A DNA stretch of 64,000 nt from Pseudarcicella hirudinis (GCF_900115665.1 NZ_FOXH01000007.1:195791-259790); one strand, 5' to 3'; positions 16,067-25,354 are shown, counted from the stretch's first letter. A program made the numbers and translations. Notes: generated by a model from the letters alone, not told the origin.

Positions 16067-16840
16067 TTGAAAATCTTTGTTCGATTTAAAAAAGTAATTT
16101 GGATTGTTGTTTCGACAGTATTGTTATTGTCGGTTATTGTCTTTGCCGAAAATATTCACAGAAAACAACGTTGTAAATCAGTCAATGTGAGCATTGATGG
16201 TAAAACAGAAAAGCATCTGGTCACCACCAAAGAAATTAAAGATTTAATTTCAAAAAACGGGACAGATCATCCGGAAGGAAAGTTATTTGAAAGAATTGAC
16301 TTTAAAAGAATTGAAGCAAGAGTTTTATCTAACAGATTAATTAAGTCTTGCCAGGTTCACAGAGATCTGAGTGGAGGAATGAGTGTAGATGTGACAGAAA
16401 ACGTCCCCATCGCCAGAACAATCAGCTCAAATGGAGGGAGTGCCTACTTTACAGACAATTACGTTAGCGAAGATGGTGATTTTATAGGGATTTCACCACA
16501 TTACACCGCGAGAGTTCTTTTACTTTCAGGCCCCTATTTTGACAGAAAAATGCAGAATTTAAGAGATTCCAAAAGTCGCTCTCTCTTAACTCTTATCAAA
16601 GCAATAAATAATGACGATTTCTGGAAAGCTCAACTCACTCAAATGATTGTTGAAAAGGATGGTGGAATAACATTTATTCCCGAAGCCGGAAATCATAAAA
16701 TTGAATTTGGACTGGCCGTTGACATTGAAGTAAAATTCAAAAAACTGAAAATATTTTACAAAGACATCCTCCCCGCCAAAGGTTGGAACAGCTATCGAAA
16801 AGTAAGCGTAAAGTACCGTAATCAAGTTGTTTGTGAATAG
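16067..16840 (+). CDS. ftsQ: Cell division protein FtsQ (POTRA domain)
   Basis: FtsQ is a single-pass inner-membrane protein that links early and late divisome parts. The 257-residue product starts with TTG at 16067 and has a short basic cytoplasmic tail, a membrane anchor (VIWIVVSTVLLLSVIVFAENI, about residues 10-30), then a periplasmic part. That part has a POTRA-like segment (VNVSIDGKTEKHLVTTKEIKDLI) and an FtsQ beta domain (VHRDLSGGMSVDVTENVPIARTI). Sequence conservation is low in the family; the position between murC and ftsA settles the name. Alternative starts near 16067 would only shorten the cytoplasmic tail. Confidence 0.9.
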   Translation: MKIFVRFKKVIWIVVSTVLLLSVIVFAENIHRKQRCKSVNVSIDGKTEKHLVTTKEIKDLISKNGTDHPEGKLFERIDFKRIEARVLSNRLIKSCQVHRDLSGGMSVDVTENVPIARTISSNGGSAYFTDNYVSEDGDFIGISPHYTARVLLLSGPYFDRKMQNLRDSKSRSLLTLIKAINNDDFWKAQLTQMIVEKDGGITFIPEAGNHKIEFGLAVDIEVKFKKLKIFYKDILPAKGWNSYRKVSVKYRNQVVCE

Positions 16841-16904
16841 GTACGTTAAAAAGAAACGGGTCTTATCTTTTTCTTTGAATCAGTATCACTAACAAAATTT
16901 ATCT

Positions 16905-18242
16905 ATGAGTGACATCATCGTTGGACTCGACATTGGCAGTAAGCAAGTAAGCATCGTTGCAGGCAGATTGGATAATCAGGGTAAGCTTGAAATATTAGGC
17001 CTGGGAAAAGCCGATACCACGGGTATTGTTTCTAAAGGTGTGGTTCTGAATGTAAACCGGACTACTGATGCCATCAAAGATGCAATAGCCCAGGTAGAAA
17101 ATCAGGCAAACATTGATGTAAGAGGGGTTATTGCCAGTGTAGCCGGACCAGATATAAATAGTTCGAAACACCGTGCAGCTATTATTCGTAATTCACCCGG
17201 AGAAGAAGTAACCGTTACTGACGTCGATCAGATTGTTGTAGATGCCAAGCGTTCTTTTATTTCGCAAGGTAATTCCATTATACATACACTGCCACAGGAA
17301 TATATAGTTGACTCAAGTACAGGAATTTACGAACCTGTTGGTATCAGCGGACTCAAACTTCAATGTGATTTTCAAATCGTTACCTCCCCTACTTCTGCCA
17401 TGGAAAAAACCAAGCGTTGTATTGAGAGAGCGAAAGAGAAAATGGAAATTGAAGGAGGTCTTGTATTTTCTCCCCTGGCAGCTTCTCTGGCTGTTCTTTC
17501 TGAAGAAGAAAAAAACTCAGGTGTAGCTTTGATTGACATTGGCAGCGGCACTACTGAAATCGTTATTTTCTATAAAAAAGTAATCAGACATATTGCTGTA
17601 CTACCTTATGCCGGAGATACCATTACCAATGACATAGAATTGGGATGTAATATTTCGAATAATCAGGCAGAGCAGCTGAAAATCAAATTTGGTTCTGCAG
17701 AAAGTAAGGAAGTTCCTTTGGAAGAAGTTGTTAAAATTCCGGGAATTAATGGTCGCAGACCTGATTTAATTTCTGTTAAAAACCTGTCTATTATCATTGA
17801 AGAGCGTTTGAAAGAAATCGCTGCGATGATTGTTGCTGAGATTAGTAAGTCGGGATACGGTAACAGACTACCGGGAGGCATTGTGCTTACAGGCGGAAGT
17901 GTTCAAACCCCTTATATTGCGGAACTCTTCGAAAGAGTTACACAACGCTATGTAAGAATCGGATACCCGAATGAAAACCTGGGAAAAACAGTTTCTGAAG
18001 AGATTAAGAGCCCTTCTTATGCCACAGCAGTAGGTTTGGTATGGAATGGCTTCAAATCAATGGATGAGAGAGAAGAAGGTTATAAGATTCTCAGAGTTGA
18101 TGCACCGAAATACCAGGCTCCGAAAAAAGAAGCAAATCCACAGAAACCAGAAAAATCTACTTCAAAAAGTGCCTTTAACATTTTTGGCACCATTAAGAAA
18201 ATGGTTTTAGGAGATGATCTGGGAGATTCAGATAAATACTGA
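16905..18242 (+). CDS. ftsA: Cell division protein FtsA
   Basis: FtsA is the actin-like protein that anchors FtsZ to the membrane. The 445 residues carry the phosphate-1 motif VGLDIGSKQVSIVAG, the 1C insert, the phosphate-2 region ALIDIGSGTTEIVIF and the adenosine motif GIVLTGGSVQTPYI. The C-terminus has a linker followed by SAFNIFGTIKKMVLGDD, which can form the membrane-targeting amphipathic helix. The gene next downstream is on the other strand, so ftsZ does not follow here, unlike in most bacteria. Confidence 0.97.
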   Translation: MSDIIVGLDIGSKQVSIVAGRLDNQGKLEILGLGKADTTGIVSKGVVLNVNRTTDAIKDAIAQVENQANIDVRGVIASVAGPDINSSKHRAAIIRNSPGEEVTVTDVDQIVVDAKRSFISQGNSIIHTLPQEYIVDSSTGIYEPVGISGLKLQCDFQIVTSPTSAMEKTKRCIERAKEKMEIEGGLVFSPLAASLAVLSEEEKNSGVALIDIGSGTTEIVIFYKKVIRHIAVLPYAGDTITNDIELGCNISNNQAEQLKIKFGSAESKEVPLEEVVKIPGINGRRPDLISVKNLSIIIEERLKEIAAMIVAEISKSGYGNRLPGGIVLTGGSVQTPYIAELFERVTQRYVRIGYPNENLGKTVSEEIKSPSYATAVGLVWNGFKSMDEREEGYKILRVDAPKYQAPKKEANPQKPEKSTSKSAFNIFGTIKKMVLGDDLGDSDKY

Positions 18243-18282
18243 AACAAAGAAAGGCTTGCTTATGGCAAGCCTTTCTTTGTTT
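18242..18282. terminator. Bidirectional terminator between ftsA and an SDR gene
   Basis: A perfect 18-bp stem (18242-18259 with 18265-18282) has a 5-base loop. Its arms include the last base of the ftsA stop and reach the stop of the converging SDR gene, and T-runs occur in both directions. It closes the division cluster. Confidence 0.92.
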
Positions 18283-19069
18283 AAAGACTGCTGACTCTGC
18301 CTCCGTCAACAGGTATATTTACGCCATTTACATACGCTGCGGCGGGAGAACACAGAAATGCTGCTACAGCCCCGAATTCAGAAGCTTCTCCAAATCTTCC
18401 GGCAGGAATATCAGCCTGAAAAACTCTCTCCATTTCACTCACCGGAACATTCATTGATTTTGCCCTTGAATTTATAACAAAGTCAAGTCTTGCCGTCTTG
18501 GTATAACCCGGTAAAACATTATTCACTGTAATACCGAATTGCCCCAGCTCATTCGCCAGTGTTTTTGCCCATGAGGCAACCGCTCCTCTTGTAGTATTCG
18601 ACACCCCTAATCCTGTGATAGGCTGCTTAACCGAAGTAGAAATAATATTTATAATTCTGCCAAATCTTTCGGCTTTCATCGAAGGTACACAAGCCTGCGT
18701 AAGAATATGATTGCAGATCAGATGATTTGAAAAAGCCTGTGCAAATTCCTCGGGTTTTGCTTCAATGATTGCGCCGCCAGCCGGGCCTCCGGTATTATTC
18801 ACCAGGATGTGTACAACAGGATATTTTTCCAGATGCCCTGAAATTCCGGATCTTACTTCTTCAGGCTTTGAAAAATCTGCTACGAAATAATTATGCCGCT
18901 GCCCTTTAGTACTGTCAAGCCTTTTCAGCGTTTCCTGCAAAGAGCTTTCATTTCTTGCCACAAGTGTAATATTGGCTCCCAGAAGGGATAATTCGTAAGC
19001 GGTGGCAAATCCCAGGCCTTGCGTGCTTCCGCAAACAATGGCGTTTTTATTACTTAAATCTAAATTCAT
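18281..19069 (-). CDS. SDR-family protein with altered catalytic residues
   Basis: The 262-residue protein has the SDR nucleotide-binding motif VCGSTQGLGFATAYEL, NNTGG at 91-95 and the C-terminal NGVNIPVDGGRVSSL. The catalytic tetrad is changed: S144 is present, but the position 13 residues later that should be Tyr is S157, and the YxxxK lysine is R161 (SNTTRGAV). It resembles 3-oxoacyl-ACP reductases in annotation but may act on another substrate or be non-catalytic. It converges on ftsA and has no clear promoter in the 164 bases before it. Confidence 0.85.
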   Translation of the reverse strand: MNLDLSNKNAIVCGSTQGLGFATAYELSLLGANITLVARNESSLQETLKRLDSTKGQRHNYFVADFSKPEEVRSGISGHLEKYPVVHILVNNTGGPAGGAIIEAKPEEFAQAFSNHLICNHILTQACVPSMKAERFGRIINIISTSVKQPITGLGVSNTTRGAVASWAKTLANELGQFGITVNNVLPGYTKTARLDFVINSRAKSMNVPVSEMERVFQADIPAGRFGEASEFGAVAAFLCSPAAAYVNGVNIPVDGGRVSSL

Positions 19070-19233
19070 GACTTCCGCTAAATTTTATTAAAATTATACA
19101 GACTTTAAGAAAAAGAACCATAATGTACAAGCCTTTCCTTTCAATCGATTATATTCAGGCAATGTAATATTCGTTTCCAGGCTTAATATAAGCTTATAAA
19201 AATAGCATTCATAATTTTAAAATCTCTGAAATC

Positions 19234-19950
19234 GTGCCTGATTTATCTTACCGAAGTAATGAAAAAGAGCTTATAGATGATTTAACGCTGGACAATGATG
19301 CGCTCCGTCAGAATCTGGAAGAGCTTGCTTTAATTAACCGTTTTCTGGGAGGAAATCAGGTTACCTTATCCGGGCTTGGAAAAGCACTTAAACATTTCCA
19401 AGCGGATTCCGTTATAGGAAAACTGAAGATTGCTGATTTAGGCTGTGGTGGCGGGGATATGTTAATCGTGATGGCAAAATGGCTAAGAAAAAGGTATTTA
19501 TCCTCAGAACTTACAGGGATTGATGCCAATGACTTTATGATTCGTTTTGCGCAGAAACGAACTGCGGATTTCCCGGAAATAAGCTATTTACAGGAAAATG
19601 TTTTTGAGGATTCCTTTAAAGAGCTTTCATTTGATATTATAACTATGACTCTCTTTTGTCATCATTTTTCAGACGATCTTTTGATAAAGCTATTTTCTCA
19701 ACTCAGGAGACAAGCTTCAAAAGCTGTCATTATTAACGATATTCACCGGCATTGGTTTGCCTATCACTCCATTGCCTGGATTACAAGGCTTTTCCTCAAA
19801 TCATATCTGGTAAAAAACGATGCGAAGCTTTCCGTATGGCGGGCCTTCAGAAGATCTGATCTCGAAAAAATCATTATTGCCTCCGGCTTCACAAAGTACT
19901 CCATTCAATGGAAATGGGCATTCAGGTGGGAAGTTGTTTTGTATGTATAA
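19234..19950 (+). CDS. Class I SAM-dependent methyltransferase
   Basis: The 238-residue protein begins with GTG at 19234. The Rossmann SAM-binding motif I is IADLGCGGGDMLIVMA at about residues 68-83, followed by LTGIDANDFMIRFA and the motif IV/V region FDIITMTLFCHHFSDDLLIKLF. In Bacteroidota, methyltransferases of this type often sit with type III polyketide synthases, but no such genes are near. The acceptor is unknown. It is a lone gene converging on gmhA. Confidence 0.82.
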   Translation: MPDLSYRSNEKELIDDLTLDNDALRQNLEELALINRFLGGNQVTLSGLGKALKHFQADSVIGKLKIADLGCGGGDMLIVMAKWLRKRYLSSELTGIDANDFMIRFAQKRTADFPEISYLQENVFEDSFKELSFDIITMTLFCHHFSDDLLIKLFSQLRRQASKAVIINDIHRHWFAYHSIAWITRLFLKSYLVKNDAKLSVWRAFRRSDLEKIIIASGFTKYSIQWKWAFRWEVVLYV

Positions 19951-20050
19951 AATAAATCAGGGGAAAGGATTATCTACATTTTTCAGTAAATCATTCCGGA
20001 ATTCAATTATTTTCTGAAAAAATTCCTCCTATCCCCCTATGTTAAAAACC

Positions 20051-20629
20051 TTATGCTAAAACCAGCTTTTCAATCAAAAGAATGAAAATGTGAATTACTT
20101 TAATATGCACCTCCTGAATCCTGTCGGCATAGCCAAAATGAGGCACTCTTACTTCCACATCTGCTGTACCTGCTAATTTCCCGCCGTCTTTTCCGGAAAG
20201 AAGAATAACTTTCATTCCTTTTGCACGGGCCGCTTCTACCGCACGAATAATATTGGCAGAGTTTCCACTGGTTGAAATACCTAATAATACGTCCCCTTCA
20301 TTTCCTAAACCTTCAATAAATCTGGAAAAAATAAAATCATAACCATAATCATTACTTACGCATGAAATATGGGAAACATCTGAAATAGCAATAGCAGGCA
20401 AGGCTTTACGGTTATCACGGTAACGTCCGGAAAGTTCCTCTGCAAAATGCATAGCATCGCAGTGAGAGCCCCCATTACCGCAGGAAATGATCTTTTTCCC
20501 CGATTTAATCGCATCAGCCATTAAATGAGCTGCTGATTCAACAGCAGCAATATTTTTTTCATCTGAAAGAAAATTCTGAAGCACTATTTGCGCCTCATTT
20601 AATTCCTGAGAAATAATAGTTTGAATCAC
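20051..20629 (-). CDS. gmhA: Sedoheptulose-7-phosphate isomerase (SIS domain)
   Basis: GmhA converts sedoheptulose 7-phosphate to D-glycero-D-manno-heptose 7-phosphate, the first step of heptose synthesis for lipopolysaccharide. The 192 residues form one SIS domain with the motifs [59 protein letters not shown] and the C-terminal [12 protein letters not shown]. The length and CGNGGS match GmhA better than DiaA. The other heptose genes (hldE, gmhB) are not in this window. Confidence 0.93.
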   Translation of the reverse strand: MIQTIISQELNEAQIVLQNFLSDEKNIAAVESAAHLMADAIKSGKKIISCGNGGSHCDAMHFAEELSGRYRDNRKALPAIAISDVSHISCVSNDYGYDFIFSRFIEGLGNEGDVLLGISTSGNSANIIRAVEAARAKGMKVILLSGKDGGKLAGTADVEVRVPHFGYADRIQEVHIKVIHIFILLIEKLVLA

Positions 20630-20790
20630 AATAATTAGATTTTACAGGTTTTTCAAAGATTTTTGAATTCTCAATCACAACCTTTTATAAACAATTTCCG
20701 ACAAAATTAAGGATTATTGAAGCAATTGAGATGAACTACTCAGAATAGAATTGATAATTTATTGAATGGCACTGATTATCAGTCACTTCA

Positions 20791-20840
20791 AAAGAAAACC
20801 GCTTCAATCCGGGAATATATCTATCCGAAATCAAAGCGGT
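20791..20840 (-). terminator. Terminator of the lemA-TPM operon
   Basis: On the minus strand ACCGCTT pairs with AAGCGGT (20833-20840 and 20798-20804) with further inner pairs, and a TTTTCTTTT run follows. It lies 36 bases after the stop of the second TPM gene. Nothing else is seen in the gap up to gmhA. Confidence 0.7.
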
Positions 20841-20875
20841 CTTTAATCATGTACTTATAAACCCCTACTAAAGCT

Positions 20876-21649
20876 TTAATAATCGCCTCCGGCACCTCCG
20901 CCACCAAAGTCGCCTCCACCAAATCCTCCGAAATCGAATCCCCCTCCGGAACCACCACCTCCGCCTCTGGAAGAGCTTCCCCAGGATGACATGGTTACCG
21001 GCGGGAACCACATCCCTCCGGAATTGAATCCACGACCTCCTCCCCCACGGTTATTTCTGGAAGAAATAATGATAAAAATGATAATTACGATAATGATAAT
21101 AACAAAGACGACAATATTACCTCCCCCACCGCCATCTTCTTCCTGATCAGCTTTGAATTCTCCGCTTGCACGTTTAATCATTTCTGTAGTGGCATCATCA
21201 AGTCCCCTATACCACTGACCAGCCTGAAAATTAGGTTTCAGAACAGTATTGATAATTCTTTTACAGACTGCATCGGGTAAAACAGCCTCTATGCCTCTTC
21301 CGGTTACGATTCTGATTTTACGTGTTTCGGTAGCCCAAAGGAGCAATACTCCGTTATTTTTATCTTTTTGACCAACGCCCCAGTCCTTGGCAATTTTCAT
21401 TGCATAATCATAAGGATCAGAATCTCCTGTATTTTTTACAATTACTACGGAAATCTGTGTGGAAGTGGAATCGGCATATCCTCTTAGTTTCTGCTCCAAT
21501 TGCTCTCTTTCTCCGCCGGAAAGTATCATCACGAAATCATTAACTAACCTCGGAGGATTAGGCTGAGCCGGAATATTCTGCGCTTTTGAGAGAAATAAAG
21601 TACAAACTAAGAATAAAAGGAAGGTATATTTTGAAATGATTTTCAGCAT
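20876..21649 (-). CDS. TPM domain membrane protein with glycine-rich tail
   Basis: The start is placed at ATG 21649 (MLKIISKYTFLLFLVCTLFLSKAQ), which gives a normal signal peptide; an upstream in-frame ATG at 21685 would precede it with a non-signal stretch. The product has a TPM domain (about residues 30-165, with DSTSTQISVVIVKNTGDSDPYDYAMKIAKDWGVG and NNGVLLLWATETRKIRI), a single membrane segment (IVVFVIIIIVIIIFIII) and a low-complexity Gly/Ser/Phe tail ending FGGGDFGGGGAGGDY. This YgcG-like architecture commonly accompanies LemA, as here. The cellular role is not established; it may be envelope maintenance. Confidence 0.88.
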   Translation of the reverse strand: MLKIISKYTFLLFLVCTLFLSKAQNIPAQPNPPRLVNDFVMILSGGEREQLEQKLRGYADSTSTQISVVIVKNTGDSDPYDYAMKIAKDWGVGQKDKNNGVLLLWATETRKIRIVTGRGIEAVLPDAVCKRIINTVLKPNFQAGQWYRGLDDATTEMIKRASGEFKADQEEDGGGGGNIVVFVIIIIVIIIFIIISSRNNRGGGGRGFNSGGMWFPPVTMSSWGSSSRGGGGGSGGGFDFGGFGGGDFGGGGAGGDY

Positions 21650-21691
21650 GGCGAAAAATAAAGGTTCCTCTGATGAGAGGAGCAAAAATGA

Positions 21692-22126
21692 TTAGTTTCC
21701 AAAAGAAATATCGTCAGAAATCTCGTTAATGTCATCCGATTGATAAGGAAAGTATTTCTTCAGCTGCTCACCGGCAAGGTGAATTCCGGCAACAAGTCCA
21801 TCTGCATATTCATTCCTGACAAAGTAACTTTTCAGAAGTTCTTTCACACTTTCCCAAAAATTCTCAGGTACTACTTTATCAATTCCTTTATCTCCCAAAA
21901 TGGCGAATTTTCTATCGGAAACTGCCAGATAAAACAGCACTGCATTTTCCTGTTCGGTCTTATGCATTTCCAGCATTGAAAATACCTCAATGGCTCTATC
22001 CATTGGATTGAGCCCTGAGCCTGCTTCAATATGCACCTTGATTTCACCTGAGGTATTTAATTCAGCTGATTTTATCGCAGAAATGATCTGAGCCTTCTGG
22101 GCCTCTGTGAAGAAGTTTTGAGACAT
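21692..22126 (-). CDS. TPM domain protein, short form
   Basis: The 144-residue protein is a TPM domain alone, without signal peptide or membrane anchor. Visible features are NFFTEAQKAQIISAIKSAELNTSGEIKVHIE, AIEVFSMLEMHKTEQENAVLFYLAVSDRKFAILGDKGIDKVVPENFWESV and an acidic end. It lies between lemA and the anchored TPM protein on the same strand and is presumably cytosolic. The gap to the next gene is about 40 bases, so the two TPM genes are co-transcribed. The separation from lemA contains a long hairpin. Confidence 0.85.
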   Translation of the reverse strand: MSQNFFTEAQKAQIISAIKSAELNTSGEIKVHIEAGSGLNPMDRAIEVFSMLEMHKTEQENAVLFYLAVSDRKFAILGDKGIDKVVPENFWESVKELLKSYFVRNEYADGLVAGIHLAGEQLKKYFPYQSDDINEISDDISFGN

Positions 22127-22147
22127 GTTTTTTGTTCATTATGAATA

Positions 22148-22197
22148 GCAAATGTTGCAGGATAAATGCTGACTAGGCCTCATCCTGCAACATTTGC
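22148..22197 (-). repeat. 16-bp perfect inverted repeat between lemA and the TPM gene
   Basis: The arm GCAAATGTTGCAGGAT (22148-22163) is the exact reverse complement of 22182-22197, with an 18-base loop. No T-tract follows on the minus strand, so it is more likely an RNA stability or processing element within the operon than a full terminator. Confidence 0.75.
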
Positions 22198-22207
22198 CAT
22201 CTCATGA

Positions 22208-22798
22208 TTATTTTGTTCCGAAATCAACAGAAGGAGCTTTCTGTGCACCCTGATCAGCCTCGAAATATCCTTTCTCAGCAAAACCCGAGAAACCGGCGAT
22301 AAGACTGTTCGGGAAGGTTACTACCTTATTATTGAATTGCTGAACAGTTCCGTTAAATCTGTCACGTTCTTCTTTAATACGGTTTTCTGTACCTTCAAGC
22401 TGAGCCTGCAATTCAGAGAAATTTTCAGTAGCTTTCAATTGAGGATAATTTTCAGAAACTGCCATCAAACGGGATAATGCTCCGCTTAACTGAGACTGTG
22501 CATCCTGGAATTTTTTCATATTTTCAGGAGTCAGATCATTAGCATCTAATTTGATTTGTGTAGCACTTGCACGTGCAGAAATTACATCCGAAAGTGTACT
22601 TTTTTCGAAATTAGCTACTCCCTGTACAGTTTTTACCAGGTTAGGAATCAAATCAGCACGACGCTGGTATGCTGTTTGTACATTAGCCCAAGCCGATTTA
22701 ACTTCCTGATTGCTTGTAGCCAGTCCATTTCTGACACCGATACCCCAGAATACGATTAGCCCAACAACGACTAAACCGATAATAAGTCCTCTTGACAT
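22208..22798 (-). CDS. lemA: LemA family protein
   Basis: LemA proteins are small membrane-anchored coiled-coil proteins of unclear role, often paired with TPM proteins. The 196 residues have an N-terminal membrane segment (GLIIGLVVVGLIVFWGIGV) and the family signature NGLATSNQEVKSAWANVQTAYQRRADLIPNLVKTVQGVANFEKSTLSDVISARASA. Helical repeats follow to LIAGFSGFAEKGYFEAD. It is the first gene of a three-gene unit with two TPM proteins. A promoter match lies about 190 bases upstream. Confidence 0.93.
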   Translation of the reverse strand: MSRGLIIGLVVVGLIVFWGIGVRNGLATSNQEVKSAWANVQTAYQRRADLIPNLVKTVQGVANFEKSTLSDVISARASATQIKLDANDLTPENMKKFQDAQSQLSGALSRLMAVSENYPQLKATENFSELQAQLEGTENRIKEERDRFNGTVQQFNNKVVTFPNSLIAGFSGFAEKGYFEADQGAQKAPSVDFGTK

Positions 22799-22987
22799 AG
22801 TTTTGGTAATTTTTTAGTTGATAGTTTTGATTGAAAAGATTTACATTTCAGATTCAGGCAATCACCTCCCGCTCTGTTTACAAATTTGAGTTATTTCATA
22901 AAATTCAGCTCCGGGAAAATCATTGGAATTTTTCACAGATTCAATACTGAGATTCCCGTCCGGTACTAATTCATTGAAATGATGTGT

Positions 22988-23016
22988 CAAAAGTAATAAT
23001 TTGAAGAAATATACAA
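22988..23016 (-). promoter_or_regulatory. Possible promoter of lemA
   Basis: On the minus strand TTG (23014-23016), an 18-base spacer and TACTTTTG (22988-22995) match the phylum consensus. The leader would be about 180 bases. The rest of the 374-base gap 22799-23172 shows nothing else and no clear promoter for the oligopeptidase gene. Confidence 0.4.
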
Positions 23017-23172
23017 ACTTTTTGTGTGTTAAGGATAAGATTTGCGTGGCTGAACGGTCTAAAATTGTGTTTCTCTTATTTATTTATCATTTTTACGCTC
23101 TGATAAAACTACTGAATTTCTATGAATATCTTCAAAAAATAAATCTATTATTTCAGTCTTCTGTCAACAGCT

Positions 23173-25341
23173 ATGAAAAAAAACAAGACCAATTATTTCA
23201 AACAAATTCTGACTTTAGGGACGGTTCTTACCATAACACAAGCCTGTCAGGAAATGAAAAAATCTTTACCAATGAATCCAGAAGTAATTAAAGCACCAGT
23301 GGCGGCGATAAAGCCCCATCCTATGACCATTCACGGAGATACCCGGGTTGATAACTATTATTGGCTGAAAGATCGCGAGAACCCCGAAGTGATCAAATAC
23401 CTGAATGAAGAAAATGCCTATACCGATACAGTTATGGCTCCGACTAAAGCTTTTCAGGAATCTTTATTCAACGAAATGAAAGGCAGGGTCAAAGAAAAGG
23501 ATGAATCGGTTCCTACCAAAGATGGCGGTTATTACTATTATTCCAGATTTATCGAAGGAGGAGAATATCCTTTGTATTGCCGCAAGAAAGGTTCTCTGGA
23601 AGCTGCTGAGGAAATTATGCTTGACGGAAATGCACTAGCAAAAGGTAATTCTTATTTTAACATCGGAGGATATGAAGTTTCAGACAATGATGAAATTCTG
23701 GCTTATGGTGTAGATACTTTAAGCCGCAGAAACTATACTTTGAAGTTTAAAAATCTCAAAACCGGAGAAATTTTAAAAGACGAAATTAAAAATACAGAAG
23801 GTGGCTCTTATGCCTGGGCGAATGATAATAAAACGATATTCTACATGGTCCGCGATCAGCAGACTCTTCTGGCTTCAAAAGTATATCGTCATGAATTAGG
23901 CAGCAGTACCAAAAGTGATGTATTGGTTTATGAAGAAAAAGACCCTCAGTTTTACATGGGTTTAGGACGTACCAAGTCGAAAAAGTATATCATTTCTATT
24001 TCGGATCATAATGGTGTTTCTTCCGAATACAGACTCCTCGACGCTTCTGATCCGAAAGGAAAATTTTCAGTTTTCCTTCCCAGAGAACACGGACATCAAT
24101 ATTATATCGAGCATTTCGGCAATAAGTTTTTCGTAAGAACCAATAAAGATAAAGCGGAAAATTTTAAGCTGATGGAAGTAGAAGAAGGCAAAACCAGTGA
24201 TAAAGCTAATTGGAAAGAAGTAATCCCTCACAGAGCAGACGTCTATCTTGACGGAATGGAAGTTTTCAGAAATCATTTGGTTCTTCAGGAAAGAAAAGAA
24301 GGTTTAATGCATTTACGGGTAATTAATGAAAATACCAAAAAGGAATACTATATCGATTTCGGCGAACCGGCTTATGATGCAAGTGTAGCTTATAATCCGG
24401 ACTTTGAAACCAATGTGCTTCGTTTTTCCTATACTTCTCTGACAACCCCGAGTTCGGTTTTCGATTACAATATGGATTCGAAAGACAAGAAATTAATGAA
24501 AGAGCAGGCCGTTTTAGGTGGTTTTGATAAAAATGATTATGTTACTGAACGTCTATACGCCACTGCACGGGATGGTGTAAAAGTTCCTATTTCAATTGTT
24601 TACAAAAAGGGATTCAAAAAAGATGGTTCTCAACCTCTTTTACAGTATGCCTATGGCTCATATGGATACTCCACCGATCCGTATTTTTCCGGTGCAAGAT
24701 TAAGCTTGCTGAATCGGGGATTTGCTTTTGCCATCGCTCACATCAGAGGCGGGCAGGAAATGGGTCGTGCCTGGTATGAGAATGGTAAAATGCTGAAAAA
24801 GAAGAATACGTTTTACGATTTCATCGACTGTTCTGAGTATCTGATTAAAGAACAATACACCTCAAAAGATAAGCTTTTTGCCAATGGCGGTTCTGCAGGT
24901 GGTTTGCTGATGGGTGCAATTATCAATATGCGCCCGGATTTGTATAAGGGAGTTGTGGCTGGCGTGCCTTTTGTTGATGTCGTTACCACCATGCTGGATG
25001 AAACCATTCCGCTTACTACGGGAGAATGGGAAGAATGGGGAAATCCAAAAGAGAAGATTTATTACGATTATATGAAGTCGTATTCTCCTTACGACAATGT
25101 TGAAAAGAAAGAATATCCTAATTTACTGGTAACAACCGGATTACATGATTCTCAGGTACAATATTGGGAGCCTGCTAAATGGGTAGCCCGTTTGAGAGCA
25201 CTCAAAACTGACAAAAACGTATTGCTTTTACATTGTGATATGGAATCCGGACATGGAGGTGCCTCAGGACGATTCAAGCGTTTTCATGATGTTGCAAGAG
25301 AATATGCATTTATCCTGAATCTGATGGGAATTAATCAATAA
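23173..25341 (+). CDS. Prolyl oligopeptidase family serine peptidase (S9A, oligopeptidase B-like)
   Basis: These enzymes cut short peptides inside a chamber closed by a beta-propeller. The 722-residue protein has an N-terminal export-like stretch (TLGTVLTITQACQEMKK, possibly a weak lipobox at the Cys), the start of the mature enzyme at KPHPMTIHGDTRVDNYYWLKDRENPEV, a propeller to about residue 445, and an alpha/beta-hydrolase domain. The catalytic Ser is S574 in GGSAGGLLMG. The Asp is in the LLVTTGLHDSQVQYWEPAKW region and the His in MESGHGGASGRF. PQ-rich specificity loops were not resolved, so cleavage after Pro or after basic residues is open. The oligopeptidase B relation is suggested by overall wording. 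Confidence 0.9.
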   Translation: MKKNKTNYFKQILTLGTVLTITQACQEMKKSLPMNPEVIKAPVAAIKPHPMTIHGDTRVDNYYWLKDRENPEVIKYLNEENAYTDTVMAPTKAFQESLFNEMKGRVKEKDESVPTKDGGYYYYSRFIEGGEYPLYCRKKGSLEAAEEIMLDGNALAKGNSYFNIGGYEVSDNDEILAYGVDTLSRRNYTLKFKNLKTGEILKDEIKNTEGGSYAWANDNKTIFYMVRDQQTLLASKVYRHELGSSTKSDVLVYEEKDPQFYMGLGRTKSKKYIISISDHNGVSSEYRLLDASDPKGKFSVFLPREHGHQYYIEHFGNKFFVRTNKDKAENFKLMEVEEGKTSDKANWKEVIPHRADVYLDGMEVFRNHLVLQERKEGLMHLRVINENTKKEYYIDFGEPAYDASVAYNPDFETNVLRFSYTSLTTPSSVFDYNMDSKDKKLMKEQAVLGGFDKNDYVTERLYATARDGVKVPISIVYKKGFKKDGSQPLLQYAYGSYGYSTDPYFSGARLSLLNRGFAFAIAHIRGGQEMGRAWYENGKMLKKKNTFYDFIDCSEYLIKEQYTSKDKLFANGGSAGGLLMGAIINMRPDLYKGVVAGVPFVDVVTTMLDETIPLTTGEWEEWGNPKEKIYYDYMKSYSPYDNVEKKEYPNLLVTTGLHDSQVQYWEPAKWVARLRALKTDKNVLLLHCDMESGHGGASGRFKRFHDVAREYAFILNLMGINQ

Positions 25342-25354
25342 GCCCTAAAATACT

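Noticed and set aside
20876..21060. Tandem repeat array at the end of the long TPM gene
   Set aside because: The repetitive sequence is the coding of a Gly/Ser/Phe-rich tail normal for this protein family and not an independent DNA repeat.
23001..23291. A 96-residue frame overlapping the start of the oligopeptidase gene
   Set aside because: It is in another frame, its second half overlaps the clearly real gene, and it has no recognisable domain.
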